Source of the DNA: Chloroflexota bacterium | Lineage (GTDB): Bacteria; Chloroflexota; Anaerolineae; Ardenticatenales; Ardenticatenaceae | DNA: 12,853 bases | Assembly (NCBI GenBank): GCA_003520455.1 | Contig: DOUV01000543.1 | Span: 1-12,853 of the forward strand | Reading direction: 5' to 3' | Shown here: one piece after another, positions 6,633-12,732 of the stretch | Layout: each line of letters begins with the position of its first letter | Position numbering within the stretch: the stretch's first letter is position 1 | Translations under genes and position numbers: made by a program | Notes under the pieces: generated by a model | What the model saw: the letters and a program-made list of their open reading frames with translations, nothing else | Told to the model about the DNA's origin: nothing | The model's database searches: none

Positions 6633-7931
6633 ATGCCGGCTCAGGCAGTGCGAGCAAGCGATCAGGCTGTCCAGGCTACTCTCTCCTTCCTGCAAGATGT
6701 GCTGCGCGAGGCTGAGCCGCGCGATTTCGCCGTGCGGCTGTGGGATGGCACCGTGTGGAAGGCCGATCCGGAGCAGCCGGCGCGCTTCACGCTGGTCCTC
6801 CAGCATCCCGGGGCCCTCCGCACGATGTTTTGGCCGCCGACCGAACTCACCCTGGGCGAAGCCTACATCTACAACGACTTCGAGATTGAGGGTGAGATCG
6901 AGCGTATCTTTCCGTTCGCCGACACGCTGCTCGAGCGCCGGTGGGGCATGGCCGAACGGTTGCGCTACGGGCGGTATCTGTTCAGTCTGCCGTCTGGCGG
7001 CCGCCCTCGAACCGGGCGCCAGGCAGTGCAGTTGAGCGGGAGCCGTCATTCCGCAGAGCGCGACCGGCAGGCGGTCACCTATCACTACAATGTGTCCAAC
7101 GAGTTCTACGCGCTCTGGCTGGACACGCAGATGGTCTACTCCTGCGCCTACTTCGCCACCCTCGACGACAGCCTGGATACGGCGCAGGAACGCAAGCTGG
7201 ACTACATCTGCCACAAGCTACGATTGCGCCGCGGGGAGCGCCTTCTCGACATCGGCTGTGGCTGGGGCGCGCTGGTGATCCATGCCGCGCGCCACTACGG
7301 CGTCGAGGCGCGCGGGATTACTCTGAGTAGGCCTCAGGCCGAGCTGGCGAACGAGCGCATCCGCCAGGCTGGTCTGGCCGGCCACTGTCGGGTGGAGGTC
7401 CGCGATTATCGCGGGATCAACGAGCCCGAGGGCTTCGACAAGCTGGCCAGCGTGGGGATGTTCGAACACGTCGGGGAGGCGTTACTGCCCGAGTACTTCG
7501 AGCGAGCGTGGCACCTGCTCCGCCCGGGCGGCGTCTTCCTGAACCACGGGATCGCACGCCCGGCCACCCGGCCGTCCCGCCAGGGACCGTCTTTCGTCGA
7601 TCGCTACGTCTTCCCGGACGGCGAACTGGTGCCGATCAGCACGACGTTGGGTGCTGCGGAGCGAGCCGGCTTCGAGGTGCGCGATGTGGAAAGCCTGCGT
7701 GAGCACTACGCGCTCACGCTGCGGCACTGGGTGCACCGTCTCGAGACGCAGCAGGCGGCGGCCCGCACGATCACCGACGAGGCGACCTATCGCGTCTGGC
7801 GCCTGTTCATGGCGGGGTCGGCCTACGGCTTCCAGACCGGCCGGATCAACGTCTACCAGACATTGCTCGCCAAACCGGACCGCGGCGCCAGCGGACTTCC
7901 ACTGACGCGAGCCGATTGGTATACCGGGTGA
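6633..7931 (+). CDS. cfa: Cyclopropane-fatty-acyl-phospholipid synthase family SAM methyltransferase
   Basis: This 432-aa enzyme would add a methylene or methyl group from S-adenosylmethionine to the double bond of membrane-lipid acyl chains. The N-terminal lipid-binding region includes PTELTLGEAYIYNDFEIEGE. The Rossmann methyltransferase domain begins near residue 150 with VTYHYNVSNEFYALWLD. The SAM loop is LLDIGCGWGAL (Asp206 onward). Residues corresponding to active-site positions of the E. coli enzyme appear as Cys171 (YSCAYF), Glu278 (MFEHVG), His305 (LNHGIARP) and Tyr398 (AYGFQTG). ATG 6633 has an ideal GGAGGA 8 bases upstream. Length is like actinobacterial UfaA1-type members, so a methyl-branched rather than cyclopropane product is possible. 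It probably has its own promoter in the 257-base gap. It runs convergently into the lipoprotein gene, across the fold-back element. Confidence 0.92.
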   Translation: MPAQAVRASDQAVQATLSFLQDVLREAEPRDFAVRLWDGTVWKADPEQPARFTLVLQHPGALRTMFWPPTELTLGEAYIYNDFEIEGEIERIFPFADTLLERRWGMAERLRYGRYLFSLPSGGRPRTGRQAVQLSGSRHSAERDRQAVTYHYNVSNEFYALWLDTQMVYSCAYFATLDDSLDTAQERKLDYICHKLRLRRGERLLDIGCGWGALVIHAARHYGVEARGITLSRPQAELANERIRQAGLAGHCRVEVRDYRGINEPEGFDKLASVGMFEHVGEALLPEYFERAWHLLRPGGVFLNHGIARPATRPSRQGPSFVDRYVFPDGELVPISTTLGAAERAGFEVRDVESLREHYALTLRHWVHRLETQQAAARTITDEATYRVWRLFMAGSAYGFQTGRINVYQTLLAKPDRGASGLPLTRADWYTG

Positions 7932-7933
7932 CG

Positions 7934-8067
7934 TGCCAGAATATCTTGTTGGCGAATGGGAGAACGTCGAGGCGCCCTCTTCGTAGTGCGCGCTGTAGCC
8001 TGCTGAAGGGCACACTACGAACAGGAGCAGTCCCTTCTCCTGCCATTTCGCCAACGCTATTTTGGCA
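7934..8067. repeat. 134-bp imperfect palindromic fold-back element (MITE-like)
   Basis: Starting three bases after the fatty-acid synthase stop, the left arm (7934-7990) and the reverse complement of the right arm (8067-8011) align along their whole length. Shared blocks are the ends TGCCA(G/A)AATA, then GTTGGCGAA, then GAGAA, then a perfect TTCGTAGTG (7980-7988, pairing with CACTACGAA 8013-8021). The remainder has substitutions and short indels, and the centre lies near 8000. It encodes no protein. The size, matched ends and symmetry resemble a miniature inverted-repeat transposable element. No clear target-site duplication is visible. It could also serve as a bidirectional terminator between the convergent genes. 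Confidence 0.75.
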
Positions 8068-8084
8068 GGAGGTGGGCACCTCCT
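8067..8084. terminator. Short perfect hairpin between convergent genes
   Basis: AGGAGGTG (8067-8074) and CACCTCCT (8077-8084) are perfect inverted repeats separated by GG. The middle pairs open to give a workable loop. It directly adjoins the end of the fold-back element and lies 18 bases beyond the lipoprotein stop on the - strand. No long T-run is present on either strand, so the terminator role is tentative. A very similar hairpin occurs at 11210-11226. Confidence 0.45.
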
Positions 8085-8101
8085 GGACGTGGGACAGAGT
8101 A

Positions 8102-8506
8102 CTACTCGACTTTGAATTCTACTGTGCGGCTCAATTTGCCGTTCAGGTACAGATCTACCTTGTACTGCCCTTTCGGCCAGAGCTTATCATTGGTCAGCTT
8201 GAAGTGAAGGGTTCCACTCCTGGATGTAAGCTCATTCTCGTCGATGAAGAAGTTTGGCTCGACCCCTTCGGCTTCGACGGCTGTCCAGGCTGCCTTCACG
8301 ACTGTGTCGTCGGGGGCATTGGCCAGTTGGACCAGGCAGTGAAACGTGTCATCCTGGGCGAACGTGGTCGTCGGCTCCTTTCCGTTGGCATCGCGCGCCA
8401 TCGTCACGTTCTTGATGCTGGCGGTACTGACGTTGAAGCTGCATGCCAACACCGCTGATACCATCATCATGAGGGCGAACCACAATTGCAAACCGGTCTT
8501 GCGCAT
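8102..8506 (-). CDS. Small secreted lipoprotein of unknown function
   Basis: This 134-aa protein starts MRKTGLQLWFALMMMVSAVL and continues AC, a lipoprotein signal peptide with lipobox VLAC and acylated Cys22. The mature part is short and beta-rich in appearance. Segments such as PTTTFAQDDTFHCLVQLANA, DDTVVKAAWTAVEAEG and LTNDKLWPKGQYKVDLYLNG followed by KLSRTVEFKVE look like an Ig-like or beta-sandwich domain with a C-terminal strand pair. The motif layout is reminiscent of small Chloroflexota lipoproteins annotated as hypothetical, but I cannot name a family. The start at 8506 is well supported by GGAGGG six bases upstream. The frame is open further upstream but that portion is not protein-like. 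It lies convergent to the fatty-acid synthase. No function is assigned. Confidence 0.85.
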   Translation of the reverse strand: MRKTGLQLWFALMMMVSAVLACSFNVSTASIKNVTMARDANGKEPTTTFAQDDTFHCLVQLANAPDDTVVKAAWTAVEAEGVEPNFFIDENELTSRSGTLHFKLTNDKLWPKGQYKVDLYLNGKLSRTVEFKVE

Positions 8507-8665
8507 CTCAATCCCTCCAGAATCGATCGCATCTCCGTTGGAAGCATCACTGGCACGGGTTGAGGCCTGGCAGGTGCCAGCGCCGTAACAGGTTTGCCGA
8601 ATAGAGGTCAGTCGGTCAATGAGATAAAAGTATCCCAATGCGATTCTTCGTCGTTCCCGGGCTAA

Positions 8666-8827
8666 CGACACGACGCCGAGTTCGACCTGAACCGCGCCTC
8701 CACCTGGCTCTACGCGCTTGTCACAGCTGTGCTGCTGGGCGGGCTCCTCGTTTTCTATTGGCGGGAGGAGCAGCAGGCCACGGCCGCCACTGCTCGACCG
8801 GCCCAGGCTCGCGGCGAGCCTGGCTGA
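8666..8827 (+). pseudogene. Start-less remnant or mis-started small single-pass membrane protein
   Basis: Between an in-frame stop at 8663-8665 and TGA at 8825-8827 lies a 53-codon frame with GC-rich third positions and a convincing membrane profile: EFDLNRASTWLYALVTAVLL continues GGLLVFYWREEQQ, one hydrophobic helix followed by a charged, then Ala/Pro-rich, tail. No ATG, GTG or TTG precedes the helix; the first GTG falls inside it. It therefore looks like the 3' end of a gene that lost its beginning, or a frame displaced by an upstream indel. A CTG start (8687) is conceivable. The same region can be read in other frames, without protein-like character. I do not recognise the family. The flanking non-coding stretches (8507-8665 and 8828-8963) hold nothing firm beyond a 7-bp inverted repeat, CTGGCAC (8550-8556) with GTGCCAG (8574-8580). 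Confidence 0.35.
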
Positions 8828-8963
8828 GAAGTCAGCGCACCTTCACGGCCATACAGATTGAGAAATCGGGTGAACGGCAAGATCTTGACTTCTGACAGGC
8901 TTGAATTGTGACAGGGGGTTCAGTAAGATAATAGCAGGGACCGCACCATGGGTACCTCTCTAG

Positions 8964-9022
8964 AACTCGACCGGAGGCCACCACGCTGGCAGCGGACAGC
9001 GCTGCCTGGCTCCGGTCGAGTT
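8964..9022. other. Long branched hairpin (possible terminator or structured RNA)
   Basis: AACTCGACCGGAG (8964-8976) and CTCCGGTCGAGTT (9010-9022) are perfect 13-base inverted repeats. After a bulged G the stem extends by CCA/TGG. Inside, GGCAGCG (8988-8994) and CGCTGCC (9000-9006) form a second perfect 7-bp stem around GACAG, with a 7-base bulge on the 5' side. Read on the + strand it is followed by TTTCTCTTCT, a pyrimidine-rich tail that suits transcription termination. On the - strand it lies beyond the ATPase stop and has no T-run. Confidence 0.65.
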
Positions 9023-9074
9023 TCTCTTCTGGCCCGGGGACGTTCTGACCATCGAAGCCGTGGGCGGTGAAAGC

Positions 9075-9112
9075 CACGGGCACCGGATTGGAGCCGGTGC
9101 CCGTGTTGCTTT
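9075..9112. terminator. Strong 12-bp hairpin, probable bidirectional terminator of the ATPase gene region
   Basis: CACGGGCACCGG (9075-9086) and CCGGTGCCCGTG (9094-9105) form a perfect 12-bp GC-rich stem with a 7-base loop. On the + strand TTGCTTT (9106-9112) follows; on the - strand GCTTT follows. It is the first strong hairpin 70 bases past the metal ATPase stop on the - strand, so it probably ends that transcript. An alternative pairing, CCGTGG (9058-9063) with CCACGG (9074-9079), competes with the stem when read on the + strand. Confidence 0.6.
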
Positions 9113-9174
9113 GAACCGACGATGATGGCCGTGTTTCGGTACCGCGGCCGCGGAAGCTTCGGGCGAGCCCGGCG

Positions 9175-11118
9175 TCACGCACGCAGCAAGCGCATTCCAT
9201 TCAGGATCACCACCAGCACCGACAACTCGTGAATGAACATGCCGCCAGCCATGTGAACCTCGCCCAGCAGCACGCCGCTCAGCAGCGCGCTCACCGTCGC
9301 CAGGGCGATGACCACGTTCTGCCGGATATTTCGCAAGGTCGCCTTGGAAAGCCCGATGGCCTCGGGGACTTTCAAGAGATCGTCGGCCATCAGCGCAATA
9401 TCGGCAGTCTCGATCGCGACGTCGGTCCCGGCCGCGCCCATCGCGATTCCGATGTCGGCGGCGGCCAGCGCCGGGGCATCGTTGATGCCGTCGCCCACCA
9501 TTGCGACCACGTGACCTTCGGCCTGAAGTTGGCGAATGACCGCGAGCTTATCTTCGGGGAGAAGTTCGGCGTGGACTTCGCTCAACCCGGCCGCGTTGGC
9601 GATGGCCTGGGCGGTACGCCGGTCATCGCCGGTCAGCATGGCGATCCGTTTCACCCCAACCGCTTGTACTTGTTGGATCATCGCCGGCGCGGTCGCCCGC
9701 AACGCATCGGCAATCCCCAGCACGCCCAGCTCAACCCCATCCAGCGCGACCAGCATCCCTGTCTTCCCGGCCGACTTCAGCTGCACCAGGTATGTCCCGG
9801 CCTCCGCACTCACCGCAACATCCAGCTGGGCCATCAATTCTGGGGTACCGACACCGATGATGTGCCCTTCGTAGGTCGCCCGGACGCCACGTCCGGTGCA
9901 GGTACCGAACTCATCGGCGTGTGGGACTGCGCCCAAGGCCTCGGCTTCGGCCAGAATCGGCCGCGCGAGGGGGTGCTCCGAACCTGCCTCGGCGATAGCC
10001 GTCCAACGGAGCAGTTCCTGCTCAGCCGCGGCCCATCGTCCCGGTGCTTTCCCGTTTGATGCGATTCCGATACTCCCGAGCCGCTCCGGCCCACCGGCAG
10101 GGACCAATGCTGGCTGCAGGACGATCACATCGGTCAACTGCGGCCGGCCCTGGGTCAAGGTCCCGGTCTTGTCCAGCGCCAGGGCCGAGATTTTGCCCGC
10201 ATTCTCCAGGTACTCGCCACCCTTGATAAGAATCCCGCGCTGGGCCGCCCGGCCGATGCCTGCGACGACCGAGACTGGTGTAGAGATCACCAGCGCTCCC
10301 GGGCAGCCGATCACCAGAAGCGTCAGCGCCAGCTCAACGTCGCGCGTGATCAGGAAGACGACGGCGCTGAGGCCGATGATCACCGGTGTGTACCAGCGCG
10401 CGAAGCGCTCAATAAACCGCTGGGTGGGAGCCTGCTCGTCCTGGGCCTCCTCGACTCGGCGGATGATCCGCGCCAGCATCGTGTCGGCGCCGACGCCCAT
10501 AGCCTGCACCTCCAGGAGCCCGGACTGGCTGATCGTGCCGGCATAGACCCGGTCGCCCTCAACCTTGTCCACAGGCATGGATTCGCCCGTGATGGGGCTC
10601 TCATCCACGGCGGCACGCCCGTCGATGATTTCACCGTCTACCGGAACCCGGGTGCCCGGCTTCACCAAGACCGTCTCGCCGGGCACCACTTCGTGGGGCA
10701 TGACCTCAACCTGCCGGCCGTCCCGCAGGACGATCGCCGGCGCCGGCGCTAATTCCAACAACTCTTGCAGCGCCTGGCGGGTGCGACTCAGCGTTCGCGC
10801 TTCGAGGGAGGCCCCGAGCATGAACAGAAACGTGACGGCGGCGGCCTCCCAGTACTCACCGATTGCCAGCGCGCCCACGGTGGCAATGGTCACCAGCAGT
10901 TCGATGCTGACGTGCCGGTTGCGCAGGGCGTGCCCGGCGCGGATCATGATATCGTAGCCGACCAGCACCGCCGCTGCGATCATCAGAGCACTGCGCAGCC
11001 CGCGTGACCCCAGCAGGTGATCGGCAGCCAGGGCCATCGCGATCAGCGCGCCGCTCGCGAGGGTCAGCAGCTGGCGCCGCCGCATTGGATTCTCGAACCA
11101 GACCTTGACTTTCTCCAC
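9175..11118 (-). CDS. P1B-type heavy-metal translocating ATPase (Zn/Cd/Co-like) with CPG transport motif, no N-terminal HMA domain
   Basis: This membrane pump exports or imports metal ions using ATP. Motifs appear in order: paired N-terminal membrane helices, TGES in the actuator domain, helix 6 with GCPGALVISTPVSVVAGIG, the phosphorylation site DKTGTLTQGRP (Asp codon at 10171-10173), the P1B nucleotide-site SEHPLA, and the hinge MVGDGINDAPALAAADIGIA. The final helix, FIHELSVLVVILNGMRLL, recalls the HE-type end of P1B-4 pumps. The transport motif is CPG, not the usual CPC or SPC, and about 35 extra residues follow DKTGT before SEHPLA. The start is placed at GTG 11118, seven bases after GGAGG (11126-11130). 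ATG 11124 lies only one base after that site; ATG 11145 is also in frame. With GTG the protein has 647 residues. Metal specificity is uncertain. The upstream HMA gene on the same strand is a likely partner. Confidence 0.93.
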   Translation of the reverse strand: MEKVKVWFENPMRRRQLLTLASGALIAMALAADHLLGSRGLRSALMIAAAVLVGYDIMIRAGHALRNRHVSIELLVTIATVGALAIGEYWEAAAVTFLFMLGASLEARTLSRTRQALQELLELAPAPAIVLRDGRQVEVMPHEVVPGETVLVKPGTRVPVDGEIIDGRAAVDESPITGESMPVDKVEGDRVYAGTISQSGLLEVQAMGVGADTMLARIIRRVEEAQDEQAPTQRFIERFARWYTPVIIGLSAVVFLITRDVELALTLLVIGCPGALVISTPVSVVAGIGRAAQRGILIKGGEYLENAGKISALALDKTGTLTQGRPQLTDVIVLQPALVPAGGPERLGSIGIASNGKAPGRWAAAEQELLRWTAIAEAGSEHPLARPILAEAEALGAVPHADEFGTCTGRGVRATYEGHIIGVGTPELMAQLDVAVSAEAGTYLVQLKSAGKTGMLVALDGVELGVLGIADALRATAPAMIQQVQAVGVKRIAMLTGDDRRTAQAIANAAGLSEVHAELLPEDKLAVIRQLQAEGHVVAMVGDGINDAPALAAADIGIAMGAAGTDVAIETADIALMADDLLKVPEAIGLSKATLRNIRQNVVIALATVSALLSGVLLGEVHMAGGMFIHELSVLVVILNGMRLLRA

Positions 11119-11148
11119 CAACATACCTCCAAGGTTAGAACGCATCAA

Positions 11149-11308
11149 TGAATAAGTTCCGCGCGCTCTCGAGGGCGCTCACGAAAACTGCCCTGCAACT
11201 CGCCGCAGGGAGGTGCGTGGCACCTCTTGACTGCACCTGCATACTTGCGGCGATCTACGGACCTGTTTCGACGATCTCATCTGACCGGCATCTCGGCCGT
11301 CGCTTCTA
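11149..11308. other. Intergenic region with GAGGTGC/GCACCTC hairpin and GC palindrome
   Basis: This 160-base gap separates the HMA gene from the ATPase gene on the - strand. GAGGTGC (11210-11216) and GCACCTC (11220-11226) form a perfect 7-bp hairpin around GTG. Its surroundings (GCAGGGAGGTG... CACCTCTTGAC) match the hairpin at 8067-8084. Closer to the ATPase start is a near-perfect 16-base palindrome (11163-11178, centred on CTCGAG), which could be an operator. No T-run follows the hairpin, so readthrough from the HMA gene into the ATPase gene is possible. Confidence 0.45.
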
Positions 11309-11524
11309 TCAGAAGCTCGCCACCCTGGCTTCATAGCCGGCTGCCCGGATGGTCTTGACCAGGTCAGGACCACTGACGCGCTTGGGATCGTGCTCGACTT
11401 CGATCCGGCCCGTGTTGAAGTGGACTTTGGCCTCCGCGACCCCATCCACCGCCTCCAGTGCCTTTTCGATCTTGGCCACGCACGACGGGCATGACAGCTC
11501 TTGACTTCGCAGGAGGGTTTTCAT
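11309..11524 (-). CDS. Stand-alone HMA-domain metal-binding protein (metallochaperone-like)
   Basis: This 71-aa protein is a single heavy-metal-associated domain of ferredoxin-like fold. The metal site is Cys12-x-x-Cys15 in QELSCPSCVAKIEKALEA. The downstream pattern VDGVAEAKVHFNTGRIEVEH then DPKRVSGPDLVKTIRAAGYE is a textbook HMA sequence. ATG 11524 has an AGGAGA ribosome site (11534-11539, complement), nine bases upstream. Such domains either deliver metal to P1B ATPases or form their N-terminal extension. Here the ATPase gene next downstream lacks that extension, so this small protein is its likely detached metal donor or sensor domain. Specificity (Cu, Zn or Cd) cannot be decided from CPSC alone. 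It lies 159 bases beyond the Crp/Fnr gene and is separated from it by a terminator. Confidence 0.93.
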   Translation of the reverse strand: MKTLLRSQELSCPSCVAKIEKALEAVDGVAEAKVHFNTGRIEVEHDPKRVSGPDLVKTIRAAGYEARVASF

Positions 11525-11623
11525 CGTTCAAAGTCTCCTATTCCTGAACTTGATTGTGCCGAGACTGTACCCCAAACCACAGTGCCGTTCCATGATCTGG
11601 CTCAAATTAGTGCAGGGAGACGG

Positions 11624-11664
11624 AAAAGGCCCCCGGCCTGGTTCGGTCAAGCCAGGGGCCTTTT
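11624..11664 (-). terminator. Rho-independent terminator after the Crp/Fnr gene
   Basis: AAAAGGCCCC (11624-11633) and GGGGCCTTTT (11655-11664) form a perfect 10-bp stem, with extra pairing possible inside. Read on the - strand, the A-rich 5' arm and T-run 3' arm give a canonical terminator 20 bases past the regulator stop. The symmetric A/T ends mean it could also work on the + strand. It separates the regulator from the HMA/ATPase genes, which therefore need their own promoter in 11525-11623. I could not identify that promoter confidently. Confidence 0.8.
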
Positions 11665-11683
11665 GGAATCGAGTGCGGGCAAA

Positions 11684-12445
11684 TCAGCCGGTGTCGTCGG
11701 CGACGAGGGCCGCCAATCTCTCGGGGTCGGCGATGGCAACCCATTGCCGGCCGCTCCGGATGAGACCCGCCTTTCGGAACTGGCTCATCACCCGGCTGAC
11801 CGTCTCGGTCGTCGTGCCGGTCATCTCGGCCAGGTCCTGCCGCGAGAGTGGCACCTGAATCAAGATCGCGTCCTCGCGTTCCTCACCCAGTTTCTGAGCC
11901 AGTTTGAGCAACGTCGACGCGACACGGCTCTCCACCGGGTGGGCGCTGAGCTGGCGAACCACCTCGTGCGCTGCGTGCAGTCGCGCCGCCACAATGGCAA
12001 GCACCTGCAAGGTGACTGAGGGATAGCGGCGCAGAACGGTCTGAAAATCATCGGCGGCAATCCCGAGGGCGCAACACCCGGTGTGGGCTTGGGCCGTGTC
12101 CGAGTACGTCTCATCGCCCAGCGCCGAGAGGCTGCCGAAGAACTCACTGGGGGTCAGGATATCCAGCAGGACGTCCTGACCGCCTACGGTGTGACGGAGC
12201 AATTTCACCTTGCCGGCTGCGACCACATACAGTCGCGAGGCCGGGTCACCGGCGAGGTAGATCGTCTCACTTGGGAGGTAACCTCGCTCTTGAAACAATC
12301 TGTTGACCTCGGCCACCTCCTCAGGCGAGAGGCCGGTGAACAACGGGACTTTGGCCAGGATTTTCAGCCGCAGATCGACAGTACACATCTGAGGCGCGAT
12401 GTCTTCAGTCTCTAGCGGTGTGCTTCTTCGTGCTGCCATCGTCAT
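11684..12445 (-). CDS. Crp/Fnr-family transcriptional regulator
   Basis: The 253-aa protein has an N-terminal cyclic-nucleotide-binding-type beta-barrel (LAKVPLFTGLSPEEVAEVNR, then YLPSETIYLAGDPASRLYVV and LLDILTPSEFFGSLSALGDE), a long dimerisation helix, and a C-terminal winged helix-turn-helix: PLSRQDLAEMTGTTTETVSR continuing VMSQFRKAGLI. The recognition helix has Glu214, Ser217 and Arg218 in ETVSR, the arrangement used by FNR to read TTGAT half-sites. The phosphate-binding Arg-Ser of cAMP-binding CRP is replaced (YSDTAQA), and no N-terminal iron-sulfur cysteine cluster is visible, so the signal is probably neither cAMP nor oxygen by the classical route. The start is uncertain: ATG 12445, 12439 or 12388, none with a strong ribosome site. 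It is likely monocistronic, with a promoter upstream and a terminator downstream. Confidence 0.93.
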   Translation of the reverse strand: MTMAARRSTPLETEDIAPQMCTVDLRLKILAKVPLFTGLSPEEVAEVNRLFQERGYLPSETIYLAGDPASRLYVVAAGKVKLLRHTVGGQDVLLDILTPSEFFGSLSALGDETYSDTAQAHTGCCALGIAADDFQTVLRRYPSVTLQVLAIVAARLHAAHEVVRQLSAHPVESRVASTLLKLAQKLGEEREDAILIQVPLSRQDLAEMTGTTTETVSRVMSQFRKAGLIRSGRQWVAIADPERLAALVADDTG

Positions 12446-12469
12446 CGTCGCTTTCGAGCGGAGAACCTG

Positions 12470-12524
12470 GAAGATCTGTGGATCTTCACACTCCTACGAT
12501 GCACACAGGAGCACAGTTTGTCAA
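12470..12524 (-). promoter_or_regulatory. Candidate promoter and palindromic operator of the Crp/Fnr gene
   Basis: On the - strand a perfect -35 TTGACA (12524-12519) is followed 17 bases later by CATCGT (12501-12496), a weak -10. Just downstream, around the predicted start of transcription, GAAGATC and GATCTTC (12470-12476 and 12481-12487) form a perfect 7-bp inverted repeat around four bases, overlapping a second one with TGTG/CACA arms (12477-12490). The site lies about 25 bases before the start codon, where autorepression would act. Binding by the encoded regulator is an inference. Confidence 0.4.
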
Positions 12525-12603
12525 ACGGTCACCTTGAATGGTCGTGTATCGATTTTGGCAGAAAGGGATAGATGGCAGTGACCGGCGGCTCCTCTCCCTT
12601 CCC

Positions 12604-12631
12604 TTGCTTCCAGCTCCTTTCTGGTTATACT
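12604..12631 (+). promoter_or_regulatory. Sigma70-like promoter for the divergent secreted-protein gene
   Basis: TTGCTT (12604-12609) and TATACT (12626-12631) are separated by 16 bases, close to the consensus housekeeping promoter. Transcription would begin near 12638 and leave a leader of about 95 bases before ATG 12733. The surrounding 12446-12732 stretch has no convincing gene: a 64-codon frame at 12572-12766 has no protein-like character. Confidence 0.5.
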
Positions 12632-12732
12632 ACCCAGCAGCATTCACTCTCTCGACCCTGCTCTGCTCCCTGCGCTCACAGTCCCTCTCGTCCCATCCGG
12701 CGCCAAACCATGCCTCCGAAAGCAGATGTTTC

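Noticed and set aside
8946..9159. Cluster of common restriction sites (CCATGG, GGTACC, TCTAGA; then GGTACC, CCGCGG, GCGGCCGC, AAGCTT) suggesting a cloning linker
   Set aside because: The sites are split into two groups about 175 bases apart, match no vector polylinker I know, and are embedded in continuous high-GC sequence with hairpins. Chance palindromes in GC-rich DNA explain them.
9229..10059. 276-codon + strand frame opposite the metal ATPase
   Set aside because: It is the complement of a clearly coding P-type ATPase, has no family signatures, and reflects GC-rich antisense openness.
11550..11563. FNR-type box (TTGAT half-site) upstream of the HMA gene
   Set aside because: Only one half matches; the other half reads CCGAG instead of ATCAA, so control by the neighbouring Crp/Fnr protein is not supported.
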